Shown here piece by piece: positions 1-8,413 of a DNA stretch of 64,000 bases. The stretch is taken from the NCBI GenBank assembly GCA_030427205.1, contig JAUHXC010000024.1, positions 62,001 to 126,000 on the forward strand. The letters run 5' to 3'. The notes beneath the pieces are model-generated. The model was not told the origin of the DNA, searched no databases, and saw nothing but the letters and a program-made list of their open reading frames with translations. Source of the stretch: a bacterium (GTDB taxonomy: Bacteria; Myxococcota_A; Bradymonadia; UBA7976; UBA1532). Position 1 is the stretch's first letter, and each line of letters opens with the position of its first letter. The translations under genes and the position numbers were made by a program.

Positions 1-1218
1 GTTCTGCACCGCGCCGAGCTCGGCCCGGTCGGCGGCGATCTGACCGATGGCCCGGTCGGTGATGAGCAACGAAAGGTTGGCGCCCAGGCGCGTGCTGACG
101 TCGATGGTCTCCACCGACTGCACGTTGCTGACCCCCACCAGGGCGTCGGCCACGAAGCCGATGTCGGCCTCCTGCGCCCCGTCGAGGATGTACTGGTTCT
201 CCGAGTTGAGCGTCACCGTCGACCGGGTCACCGAATCGGCCAGGCCGGTGATGTTCGCGCCGTTGCCCGCGGTGACGATCTCGATGTTGCGCCCGTCGGC
301 GGCCGACAGCTGGATCTGGTTGTTCGCGTCGCGGGTCGCGATGACCCCGGTGAAGTCGAACTCGGCGTTGATCGCCTGAACCAGCGCCTCGTTCGCGTCG
401 TCGGCGCGGACCGTGAAGCCGGTCACGATGCGGCCGTTGATCTGCACGTAGTTGATCTGGTCGAGCGTGCCGCCGGCCACATCGGCGGCGCCGGCCCGGG
501 TATTCTCGTTGACGAGCGCCTCGACCCCGTGGAACTGCGTCGAGTCGTTGATCGCCGAGGCCTTGGCGATGGCCGAGGCCGAGTTCTGGGTCGTCGACAG
601 CGTATCGTCCAGGTCCTGGGTCGCCCGCACCGTGACGCCGTTGATCAGCAGGCCGCCCGCGGCGAGCGCCTGGTCGGTGACCTGCTCGCTGGTGGCCACC
701 GCCCAGCGACCGATACGCTCCGAGCGCGCGTCGCGCACCCGGACCCGCAGGGTCTCCTGGAAGTTCATGCCGATGTGGAAGAACTTGTCGGTGAAGGTGC
801 CATCCAGCAGCTTCTGCTGGTTGAACGTGGTCGTATCACCGATGCGCTGCAGCTCGCTGACGAGCTGGCCCACCTCGTCCTGGATCGCGGTGCGGTCGGC
901 CTCGGTGTTGACGTCGGATGCCGCCTGCACCGACAGCTCGCGGATCCGCTGCAGGATGTTGGTCGACTCCTGCAAGGCACCCTCGGCGGTCTGCACCAGG
1001 CTGACGGCGTCGTTGGCGTTGCGAATGCTCTGGTTCAGGCCGCGCACCTGGCTGTTGAACCGCTCCGAGATCGCCAGACCGGCCGCGTCGTCGGCGGCGG
1101 TATTGACCCGGAGACCGCTGGAGAGCCGCTGAAAGCTCTTCGACAGCTTGTTGGTCGAGTGCAGCAGGTTGCGCTGGGCGTTGACCGCCGAGATGTTCGT
1201 ATTGATGAACAGGCCCAT
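1..1218 (-). CDS. fliC: Flagellin, 3' end cut by the window edge
   Basis: Filament subunit exported by the flagellar type III apparatus. The reading frame begins at an ATG (complement of 1216-1218) preceded by a strong AAGGAGG ribosome site and starts MGLFINTNISAVNAQRNL, the classic flagellin D0 helix. It stays open for 406 codons and reaches the C-terminal RAELGAVQN motif at base 1, so roughly 65-70 residues of the terminal helix lie outside the window. It is a paralogue of the flagellin ending at 4968: terminal helices are very similar and the central part diverges. It is on the same strand as that gene, 3.7 kb away. Family assignment is secure; why the organism keeps two copies is inference. 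Confidence 0.95.
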   Translation of the reverse strand, partial: MGLFINTNISAVNAQRNLLHSTNKLSKSFQRLSSGLRVNTAADDAAGLAISERFNSQVRGLNQSIRNANDAVSLVQTAEGALQESTNILQRIRELSVQAASDVNTEADRTAIQDEVGQLVSELQRIGDTTTFNQQKLLDGTFTDKFFHIGMNFQETLRVRVRDARSERIGRWAVATSEQVTDQALAAGGLLINGVTVRATQDLDDTLSTTQNSASAIAKASAINDSTQFHGVEALVNENTRAGAADVAGGTLDQINYVQINGRIVTGFTVRADDANEALVQAINAEFDFTGVIATRDANNQIQLSAADGRNIEIVTAGNGANITGLADSVTRSTVTLNSENQYILDGAQEADIGFVADALVGVSNVQSVETIDVSTRLGANLSLLITDRAIGQIAADRAELGAVQN

Positions 1219-1268
1219 GATCGTCCTCCTTGACGGCGACGCGCCGCATCCCTATGGCGCGTTCCACC

Positions 1269-1470
1269 TGCCGGCTTGCCGGCAATGATCGACTCGACGC
1301 TCCCGTGTCGAGTCATGTGACTCACGGCGCACCGTCGCATGGCATATGCGATCGAATGGCACCGCGCGCAGTTCGAGTGATGGCATCCGACACAGCGTCG
1401 GATACCCGTCTGGTCCATGGGGCAGAGCCCCGGTTCTCTCATGGAGGCACGGCATCGCTCCCGTGATGCC
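1269..1470. repeat. Cluster of short perfect hairpins upstream of flagellin 1
   Basis: At least seven perfect stem-loops lie in about 200 bases just 5' of the flagellin start. They are 1269-1284 (7-bp stem), 1291-1314 (8-bp stem), 1310-1323 (6-bp stem), 1335-1351 (6-bp stem), 1385-1403 (7-bp stem), 1419-1431 (5-bp stem) and 1451-1470 (6-bp stem). Stem sequences differ, but the second and last share the same loop GCTCCCGT. The region should hold the flagellin promoter and leader; I could not identify a convincing sigma-28 or sigma-54 promoter. The hairpins could be RNA structures or protein-binding sites. Confidence 0.6.
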
Positions 1471-1783
1471 ATACCGCCGGGTTCGTTCACGCCGCGCCAA
1501 TCGGCGAGGCGTCTTTCGGATGTATCAGCGCGGCCGGAAGCCCGGGCGCCGGGTGCGGTCGACCGCGGATCGGTGGTCGCGCCAGATGCCTGCGGGCTGC
1601 ATGACATCGGCGGCCATGAGCCGCAGCTCGTGCTCCATCTCGGCGAGCAGCGTGCTCACGCTGCGGCCAAGGGCCGAGACCACACTCACCGATGCGCCGA
1701 AGCGATCGGGGCGTTCGGTTCGCCCGTCCATGGGCGCCTCCTGTGCCAGGGCCGCCGGGGCGGCCGGTGGGCGATCGACGGGG

Positions 1784-2111
1784 TCGATCGCGGGTGTCTG
1801 TTTCGGGCCGCGGGTGGCGGCTGCGAGCGGCGTGGGCCGATCGCGGGTGTCTGTTTCGGGCCGCGGATGGCGGCATGGGATCGGATCGGGGCCGATCGCC
1901 TGGGTTCTTGGACCGCTGTCGCGGCTGCGAGCGGCGTGGGCCGATCGCCTGGGTTTTTGGACCGCTGTCGCGGCTGGGGATCGGATCGGTGCCGATCGCC
2001 TGGGTCTTCGGGCCGCTGTCGCGGCTGGGGATCGGATCGGTGCCGATCGCCTGGGTTTTTGGACCGCTGTCGCGGCTGGGGATCGGATCGGTGCCAATCG
2101 CCGGTGTCCTG
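1784..2111. repeat. 51-bp tandem repeat array
   Basis: About 6.4 head-to-tail units, each beginning near CCGATCGC. The last three full units (1941-1991, 1992-2042, 2043-2093) are exactly 51 bp and nearly identical; the earlier ones (1784, 1837, 1892) are 49-55 bp and more diverged. Reading frames are open on both strands because of base composition, and indels among the older units argue against a coding role. It lies in the long gene-poor stretch 1219-3910 between flagellin 1 and the recombinase. Bases 1471-1783 and 2112-2289 show no gene I would call. Confidence 0.75.
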
Positions 2112-2289
2112 TCGTGCCACGCGGGGCGGCGGGTGATCGGAGCGGTCCGATCTCTGGTACGCGCGCGCCGTGCGTCGGCGGTCTATGAGGAGCGGGGTGA
2201 GGGTTCACCGGGTCGCTCCTGATTGTTGGCGTGGGCCAGGCGGTCGTCCGGGCAACGCTGCGCGTGGGCACGGCGGGAGCTTGGGCTGT

Positions 2290-3244
2290 GCCCAAGGTGG
2301 GCACGGCGATCCAGCTCTCGGTGGCTCGGAACGCGTCAACAGTGTTGCGTTGCCGTGCTCGTCTCCGGTCCTTCGGACCCGGCCTACGCCCCGTCGGGTC
2401 GAGGGCTTGGCCGCCCCGCTGCGCCGGGGCGGGATCTCCGCTCGATGCTCGGGTTCGCCTGCGGCTCACCGCTGCGCTCTCCCTCCGACCCGTGCGGGCC
2501 AGCCCGCATGCCTGCGCTGCGCTCGGCGGCTCGCTGGCGCTCGCGTGCTCGCGCACTCGGATCGAGGTCGTCGGCCCGGGCACACGCGACGTGCGAGTTC
2601 AGGCGATGACCCGGCGAGAGCGCTCGCGTCTCGCGCTGCGCGCTCGACTGGCTCGATTGACACGGGCACGCATCGCTGCGCTCGCGCTGGCCACACGGGA
2701 TCGAGCGCGGGTGGCGCGGATCCCGAGCGGGCGTCGGTCGTGATCACCATGGTCGCACCCACCTGTCCGTTGGCAGCTCCTCGGGCCGATCGGGTCTTCT
2801 CGATTCGTGGCGCGGCTTGATATGCCACCCCTCCCCCATCAACCACCCATCTCCTGAGCCGAAGGCAGTCGAGCGCGCAGCGCGAGACGCGAGCGCCCCC
2901 GTCACTCCCCTTACTGGTACCCACCTCGAGCGAGCGCCGAAGTCTGTCGAGCGCGCAGCGCGAGACCACGGCCCATCCAGCGCGAGCACGCGAGCGTCAG
3001 CGAGCCGCCGAGCGCAGCGCAGGCATGCGGGCTGGCCCGCACGGGTCGAAGCGAGAGCGCAGTGGTGAGCCGCAGGCGAACCCGAGCATCGAGCGGAGAT
3101 CCCGCCCCGGCGCAGCGGGGCGGCCAAGCCCTCGACCCGACGGGGCGTAGGCCGGGTCCGAAGGACCGGAGACGAGCACGGCAACAAGACACTGTTGGCG
3201 CGTTCCGAGCCACCGAGAGCTGGATCGCCGCGCCCTCCTTGGGC
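2290..3244. repeat. Large interrupted palindrome
   Basis: Bases 2290-2553 recur as the reverse complement at about 2978-3244 (arms near 265 bp, few mismatches). A second perfect 31-bp pair nests inside, 2620-2650 against 2866-2896. Both pairs share nearly the same centre (about 2760), so the whole is one ~950-bp interrupted palindrome. A related GTCGAGCGCGCAGCGCGAGA copy recurs at about 2946-2965. The outer left arm also runs into two or three degenerate, inverted copies of the 33-bp unit found in the array on the right. No protein of a known family is encoded; open frames in several phases look like composition artefacts. Confidence 0.8.
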
Positions 3245-3720
3245 ATCACCCACTCGCTCGCCGCGCCCTCCTTGGGCATCACCCACTCGCTCGCCGCGCC
3301 CTCCTTGGGCATCACCCACTCGCGCGTCTCGCCCCCATTCGGCACGGCTCACGCACCGATCTTGCAACCACTGGGCATGACCCACGCGCTCGCCGCGCCC
3401 TCCTTGGGCATCACCCACTCGCGCGTCTCGCCCCCATTCGGCACGGCTCACGCACCGATCTTGCAACCACTGGGCATGACCCACGCGCTCGCCGTCCCCT
3501 CCCTGGGCACAAACCACTCGCGCGCCTCGCCCCCATTCGGCATGGCTCACGCACTGTTCTTGCCACCACTGGGCATGGCTTACGCGCTCGCATTGCCCAC
3601 TTCGGGCATGACATCCGCTATCGCTGCGCCAACTCCCGGCATCGCATCCGCAGTCGCCACCGCCCCCTCGGGCCTGGCACCCGCCGCCGCGCCCCCCTTG
3701 GCCATCGCCAACCCCGCCCC
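3226..3720. repeat. 33-bp tandem array, 15 units in exact register
   Basis: Fifteen consecutive units of exactly 33 bp without a single indel. Units 1-2 (3226, 3259) are identical and unit 3 (3292) differs at one base. Units 3-5 (3292-3390) are repeated perfectly as units 6-8 (3391-3489); later units diverge. The conserved core is around GGGCAT followed by CAC. Read on the plus strand (codons beginning at 3227) each unit gives an 11-residue repeat of the type A-x-P-x-x-G-M-x-H-A-L. The open frame continues on both sides with no recognisable start, signal or domain, so coding is possible but unproven. It could equally be an array of DNA-binding sites. Bases 3721-3910 hold no gene I can support. 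Confidence 0.75.
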
Positions 3721-3910
3721 CGCACACACCATCCGGGTCCCACCGCCGCGGGCCGGCCGTCAGCCGGCCACGCGGGGCGTCTCCCAGATCCAATGCGGGT
3801 GCGTGGTTACACATCGCTCGCGCTCACTCCATCACGCCGCCGCGCGGCGTCATCCGTGCCGGTCCCATGCCGCCGACATCCCATCGGCGCAGATCGCATA
3901 CAGCAGGCCA

Positions 3911-4849
3911 TCAGCTCCCGCCGACCACCGCCCGCGGCCGCATCGGGCCGTCGTCGGGATCGGGCGCACCGCCCCCGCGCTGCTGCAGGTACAGCCGGGT
4001 GGTCTCCAGGCTCTCGTGCCCCAGCAGATCGGCCAGCTCGACCAGATCGCCGTCGTCGGCGAGAAAATGCCGGGCGAAGGTATGCCGCAGCGTGCCGGGC
4101 GATGCCTTCACCTTGGCAAAGGCGCAGTACTTGCGCATGATCCGCTGGATGGCGTTGGCCGTCAGCGGCCCGCGCTCACCCTGAAACAACGCCCCGGGCA
4201 TCGACCCGCGCTCGGCGAGATAGGCCCGCAGCGCGCGGCGCGCGTCGGGACCCAGGCCCAGGCGCCGGGTGCGCCCACCATAGCCGCGCTCGTCCTCGAC
4301 GAGCACCATGGCCCGCCGGCCGTTGACCGTCAGCTGCTCCACCTCGAGGGCGACGAGCTCGCTGACACGCATGCCGGTCTCGAGCAGGGTGTAGACGATG
4401 GCTTGATCCCGCGTGCCGGCGCGCCGCTCGACCTCGCGCAGGAAGCGCCGCAGCTCGATGTCGCTCAGACCCCGTGGCTGACGAGGCGCCTGAGGCACCG
4501 GCTTGACGGTCCGCACCGCCGCGACCAGGCCCGGATCGACGTCTCCCTGCATGTGTCCCCAGGTGACGTAGCGCTTGAGGAACACCAGCTTGCGGTTGAC
4601 GGTCGATGGACGCATGCCATCGGCCACCAACTGCTCGCGGAAGGCTTCGACGTCGTCGGCGGTCAAGGCCGGCAGGTCGAAGGCGGTGCTGCGGCTGGTC
4701 GCATACCACTCGACGAAGCCGGTGTGGTCGCTGCGATAGCTGTCGATGGTCTTGCGGGCGCGCCCGCGGCTCTCGAGGTCGGCCTCGAAGCGGGCGTAGC
4801 GGTCCTGTTCGGCCCGGGGATCTCCCCCGGCCGTGGTCTGCGGGTTCAT
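3911..4849 (-). CDS. Tyrosine recombinase (Xer/integrase family) with altered active site
   Basis: A 312-residue phage-integrase-family protein that would cut and rejoin DNA through a tyrosine intermediate. Residues ~13-105 form the SAM-like core-binding domain and ~125-295 the catalytic domain. Seen active-site residues are Arg161 (ETGMRVSEL), Arg255 (TLRHTFA), His278 (LLGHES) and nucleophile Tyr287 (TTRLYL). The usual His of the HxxR motif is Gly252 (SPGTLR), and the usual beta-hairpin Lys appears to be Arg. The start is supported by AAGGAGG eight bases upstream of the ATG. It lies alone between two flagellin genes and beside the repeat island. It may be a domesticated element integrase, a Xer-like resolvase or a local site-specific switch; its target site is unknown. 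Confidence 0.85.
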   Translation of the reverse strand: MNPQTTAGGDPRAEQDRYARFEADLESRGRARKTIDSYRSDHTGFVEWYATSRSTAFDLPALTADDVEAFREQLVADGMRPSTVNRKLVFLKRYVTWGHMQGDVDPGLVAAVRTVKPVPQAPRQPRGLSDIELRRFLREVERRAGTRDQAIVYTLLETGMRVSELVALEVEQLTVNGRRAMVLVEDERGYGGRTRRLGLGPDARRALRAYLAERGSMPGALFQGERGPLTANAIQRIMRKYCAFAKVKASPGTLRHTFARHFLADDGDLVELADLLGHESLETTRLYLQQRGGGAPDPDDGPMRPRAVVGGS

Positions 4850-4868
4850 GGCATCCTCCTTGATGCGC

Positions 4869-4906
4869 GGATCCGATGGGATCCACGGATGGCATCCATG
4901 CCATCC
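4869..4906. repeat. Two hairpins upstream of the recombinase gene
   Basis: GGATCC at 4869-4874 pairs with 4879-4884 across a 4-base loop. A 9-bp perfect stem, GGATGGCAT (4887-4895) with ATGCCATCC (4898-4906), has a 2-base loop. They sit just 5' of the recombinase ribosome site and 3' of flagellin 2. They could be an operator, a recombination site or part of a terminator for flagellin 2; no U-tract follows. Confidence 0.5.
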
Positions 4907-4967
4907 GGCCGATCACTGTGGCTCCAGCTGACTCGCTGTCGGGTGCCCGGGCGAGCCGGGCGACCGA

Positions 4968-6389
4968 TCAGCCGCCCTGCAGCAGGCTGAGCACCTGCTG
5001 GGGCTGCGAGTTGGCCTGCGAGAGGATCGACACCCCCGCCTGCTGGATGATCTGGTTCCGGCTGAGATCGCTGGTCTCGTCGGCGAAGTCGGCGTCGCGA
5101 ATGCGGCTGCGCGAGGCGCTGCTGGCTTCGATGATGGTCGTCAGGTTGGCCAGCGTCGACTGCATCCGGTTGGTGACGGCGCCGAGCTCGGCGCGGTCGC
5201 GGGTGATCTGGGCCAGCGCCCGGTCGATGCGCAAGAGCGCCTCGTTGGAGTCGAACCGGGTGAGCACGTTGACCGTGGTGATGGCTTCGGCGGCGTTGAC
5301 CCCGACGAGCTCGTTGTCGATGAAGCCGATGAAGTCTTCGTTGGCTCCCGAGAGCACGTATTGCTCTTCGCTGTAGAGGTTCACTTGTGCGGTCTGCACC
5401 GCCGCGGCGTCGACCCCGGTGATCGCGGCCCCCGCCCCGTTGGTGGTCACTTCGATGTTGCGACCGTCTTCGGCGGTGAGCTGCAGGTGGCCCCGCTCGT
5501 CGAGCGCCGCGGTGACGCCGGTGCGCGGGAAGACCTCGTTGATGGCCCGCACGAGCACGTCGGTGGCGTCGTTGCCCGCCACGTTGATGCCGGTGATCGT
5601 CTGGCCGTTGATCGTGATGTTGTTGACGTTGTCCAGCGTGCCGCCCGCGATGGGGTCGGGCGACGTATAGACCGTCGGCAGGGCCTTGGCGGTCACGCCG
5701 TGGTACTCGGTGGTGTCGTTGATGGCCGACGCCTTGGCGATGGCCGACCCCGCCGGGAACGACGTCGACAGGGTGTCGTCGTCGAGCACGGTGGCCCGTA
5801 CGGTGATGCCGTTGATGAGCAGGCTGTCGCCGGCGAGCGCGTCGGTGGTGACCACCGCGCCGGTCTGGGTCGCCTGGCGCCCGATGGCGATGGCCCGGGC
5901 GTCGCGGATGCGGACCCGCACCGTCTGCCGGGCGAAGGCACCCACGTGGAAGAAGGCATCGACGAAGCTGCCATCGAGCAGCTTGGTGCCATTGAACGTG
6001 GTGTTGTTGCCGATGCGGTCGAGCTCGTCCTGAAGCTGGATGATCTCGTCGTTGAGCGCCTCGCGGTCGGCGGCCGAGTTGATGTCGTTGGCCGACTGGA
6101 TGGCGATCTCACGCATGCGCTGGAGGATGTTGGTGGACTCGCTGAGCGCGCCCTCGGCCACCTGCGCCAACGAGATGGCGTCGTTGGCGTTGCGCACCGC
6201 CTGGCCCAAGCCCCTGATCTGGCTGGTGAACCGCTCGCTGATGGCGAGGCCCGCGGCGTCGTCGCCGGCGGTGTTGATGCGCAGCCCGCTCGAGAGGCGG
6301 GCGAAGTTCTTCGCCAGCCGGCTCTGCGAGTGCAGCAGGTTCCGGCGAGCGTTGATCGAGGCGACGTTGGTATTGACGTAGAGTCCCAT
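4968..6389 (-). CDS. fliC: Flagellin
   Basis: Complete 473-residue flagellin. The N-terminal D0/D1 segment starts MGLYVNTNVASINARRNL and includes the SGLRINTAGDDAAGLAIS motif. The variable centre spans roughly residues 170-380, and the C-terminal D0 helix ends with SRNQIIQQAGVSILSQAN and LLQGG. The start follows a GGAGG site six bases upstream. It is a paralogue of the gene at 1-1218 and is transcribed in the same direction, with a lone recombinase gene and a repeat island between them. Two flagellins may build a mixed or alternate filament; which one is expressed cannot be told from sequence. Confidence 0.97.
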   Translation of the reverse strand: MGLYVNTNVASINARRNLLHSQSRLAKNFARLSSGLRINTAGDDAAGLAISERFTSQIRGLGQAVRNANDAISLAQVAEGALSESTNILQRMREIAIQSANDINSAADREALNDEIIQLQDELDRIGNNTTFNGTKLLDGSFVDAFFHVGAFARQTVRVRIRDARAIAIGRQATQTGAVVTTDALAGDSLLINGITVRATVLDDDTLSTSFPAGSAIAKASAINDTTEYHGVTAKALPTVYTSPDPIAGGTLDNVNNITINGQTITGINVAGNDATDVLVRAINEVFPRTGVTAALDERGHLQLTAEDGRNIEVTTNGAGAAITGVDAAAVQTAQVNLYSEEQYVLSGANEDFIGFIDNELVGVNAAEAITTVNVLTRFDSNEALLRIDRALAQITRDRAELGAVTNRMQSTLANLTTIIEASSASRSRIRDADFADETSDLSRNQIIQQAGVSILSQANSQPQQVLSLLQGG

Positions 6390-6593
6390 TGCATCCTCCG
6401 TGGATACACCTCGAGCGATCCCATCCGAATCACTGCGAGGGCGGCGTCCATGCCTTTACGGGTTCTCGGATCGCATCCTGCGGTCCGTTGATCTCTTTCG
6501 CCGTCTCCGGGGACCCCGTCCGTGGGGCTGTTTCCCGTCGGCGTTCACCCCATTCATCGGCGGGGTCGCCGCGGGCTTTAACCAAAAATGCGA

Positions 6594-6680
6594 GGTTATC
6601 CGTCTTTTTTCACGGCGGCTGTATCCGGCGGGTGTTCACGGCGGGGTTATCGGGCGGGTGTCATCGTGTACGCGGTTATC
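6594..6680 (-). promoter_or_regulatory. Three GATAACC motifs upstream of flagellin 2
   Basis: GGTTATC occurs at 6594-6600, 6645-6651 and 6674-6680, reading GATAACC towards the flagellin. The middle copy is preceded by GCCC (GCCCGATAAC), which resembles the sigma-28 -10 element GCCGATAA. I see no convincing TAAA -35 partner, so the motifs may be sigma-28 elements or an activator site. Confidence 0.3.
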
Positions 6681-6684
6681 CGAC

Positions 6685-8409
6685 ATGACACGACACATGA
6701 TCTCACCGCACACCGTCTTGCGTTCAAGCGGGCCGGATTCTGTTAGTCTGAGACGGCCCCGTCACGAAGCGGCTCGTGCCGGGGTCGTCAACCGCCCGGC
6801 GGATCTCGCGACCGTCGGCGTTCGACCTGGGAGGGTCGATCTGAGTACCGAGACCGAGCAGATCGACGCGCTGCGGCGCGAGGTGGAGGCGCTGCGCGCG
6901 GCGCTCCGAGCGACCGCAGCGACATCGAGCGATGATCTGCTCGCAGCGCTGCTGTCGACCATTCCGGACTTCGTCTATTTCAAAGACACCGAGCGGCGCT
7001 TCGTGCGGGCGAGCCTGCCTTTCGCCGCGATGTTCGACCGACCGCTGGACGAGATCCTGGGTCGGCGCGACGAGGATCTCTTCCCGCCGGAGATCGCCGC
7101 GACGACGGTGCCCGACGACGAGAGCGTGCTGCGCGGCGAGTCGATCATCGACCGCATCGAAGGCGGCGAGCTCGAGACGGGGGAGCGCTGGGTCAGCACG
7201 ACCAAGATGCCCTGGCGCGACGCCGACGGGCGCGTGCGGGGTCTCCTGGGCATCTCCCGCGATATCACCGCGAGCAAGCAGCGGGTCGATACGATGCAGC
7301 GGGAGTATCAGCGCGCGCTGCGCCTCGAGACCCTCGGCCGGCTGGCCGGCGGCGTGGCGCACGACTTCAACAACCTGCTGATGGTCATCCTCGGCTCGGC
7401 CGAGGAGATGCTCGAGACGTTGCCCGAGGACAACGCCCTGCACGGGCTCGCCGAGCTGATCATGGAGGCTGGCGGCCAGGCCCGCGGGCTGACCCGCCAG
7501 CTGCTGCGGTTCAGTCGGCGCGAGTCGGGGGTGCGGAGGGCCCTGCGCATCGAGCACGTCCTGGCCGATCTGCACGGCATGCTCGTGCGGTTGATGCCCG
7601 ATGACATCGAGGTGGTGCTCGACTGCACGCCGTGCCCGCAGGTGGCCATCGATCCGGTGCGGCTGCAGCAGGCGGTACTCAACCTGGCGCTGAACGCGCG
7701 GGATGCGATGTCCAACGGCGGCCGGCTGACCCTGGGGACCCGGCCGGCGCGTCACGGGCAGCGGCAGGGGGCGACGCTGAGCGTGCGCGATACCGGCGCA
7801 GGTCTCGATCCGGCGCTGCAGGCGCGCATCTTCGAGCCCTTCGTCACCAGCAAGTCGATCGACGTGGGCACGGGCCTCGGGCTGACGGTGGTGAGCGAGA
7901 TCATCGACGAGGTGGACGGGCACATCTCGTTCGAGTCGATCCCGGATCGGGGCACCGTCTTTCACCTGTGGATGCCCGTGGCCCAGACCCCGGCGGCGGC
8001 GCCGACGGATGACGCCGCCGCCGGCGTGGCCAACGCCGAGACGGTGCTGCTCGTCGACGATGAGCGCCTCGTCCGACGGTCGGTGGCGCGCATGCTGTGG
8101 CGGCTGGGCTATCGGGTGCTCGAAGCGGCCGACGCCGTCGAGGCGGTGCAGGCGGCGCGGGCGCACGGCATCGACCTGGTGGTGAGCGACGTGATCCTGC
8201 GGGGCTGCACCGGGCCCGACGTGGTCGACGCCATCCGCGCGCTGCGGCCCGGCGTGCCCGTGCTCTACATCTCGGGCTTCACCGACGACGTCTTCCAACG
8301 GCGGGGCATCAAACCCGACGCGCTCGAGCTGCTGCTCAAGCCGTTCACCCATACCGAGCTGCAGGCGCGCATCGAGCAGCTGCTGGCCCGCGCCCGACCG
8401 CCGGGCTGA
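6685..8409 (+). CDS. Hybrid sensor histidine kinase (PAS - HisKA - HATPase - receiver)
   Basis: Signal-transduction protein without visible membrane segments, hence probably cytoplasmic. After a short coiled stretch (IDALRREVEALRAAL) comes a PAS domain (FVYFKDTERRFVRAS, ending in SRDITASKQR). The dimerisation domain has GGVAHDFNNLL, with the phospho-acceptor His near base 7360. The ATPase has an N box (LNLALNARDAMSNG) and glycine boxes DTGAG and GTGLGL. A C-terminal receiver has VLLVDDE, the acceptor Asp in LVVSDV, and the LLKPF lysine. The start is uncertain: ATG at 6685 or 6697 lacks a ribosome site, while a CTG at 6841 follows GGAGG, and nothing before 6841 looks like a domain. It lies next to flagellin, so a motility link is possible but not shown. 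Confidence 0.9.
   Translation: MTRHMISPHTVLRSSGPDSVSLRRPRHEAARAGVVNRPADLATVGVRPGRVDLSTETEQIDALRREVEALRAALRATAATSSDDLLAALLSTIPDFVYFKDTERRFVRASLPFAAMFDRPLDEILGRRDEDLFPPEIAATTVPDDESVLRGESIIDRIEGGELETGERWVSTTKMPWRDADGRVRGLLGISRDITASKQRVDTMQREYQRALRLETLGRLAGGVAHDFNNLLMVILGSAEEMLETLPEDNALHGLAELIMEAGGQARGLTRQLLRFSRRESGVRRALRIEHVLADLHGMLVRLMPDDIEVVLDCTPCPQVAIDPVRLQQAVLNLALNARDAMSNGGRLTLGTRPARHGQRQGATLSVRDTGAGLDPALQARIFEPFVTSKSIDVGTGLGLTVVSEIIDEVDGHISFESIPDRGTVFHLWMPVAQTPAAAPTDDAAAGVANAETVLLVDDERLVRRSVARMLWRLGYRVLEAADAVEAVQAARAHGIDLVVSDVILRGCTGPDVVDAIRALRPGVPVLYISGFTDDVFQRRGIKPDALELLLKPFTHTELQARIEQLLARARPPG
6718..6746 (+). promoter_or_regulatory. Possible sigma-70-like promoter for the histidine kinase
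   Basis: TTGCGT (6718-6723) and TGTTAG (6741-6746) are separated by 17 bases in a locally AT-richer stretch. If real, this promoter lies downstream of the first ATG candidates of the kinase gene and favours translation from the CTG at 6841, which has GGAGG six bases upstream. Confidence 0.3.
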
Positions 8410-8413
8410 GCCA

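Noticed and set aside
3226..3720. Possible CRISPR array
   Set aside because: Units are contiguous, with no unique spacers between conserved repeats, and there are no cas genes in the window.
1219..3910. Several Arg-rich open frames in the island
   Set aside because: They overlap on both strands and in multiple phases, have no ribosome site or family match and reflect GC content.
3062..4990. Plus-strand frame spanning the 33-bp array and the recombinase
   Set aside because: It runs antisense through the recombinase and has no start signal; only the part within the array could be coding and that is reported as a repeat.
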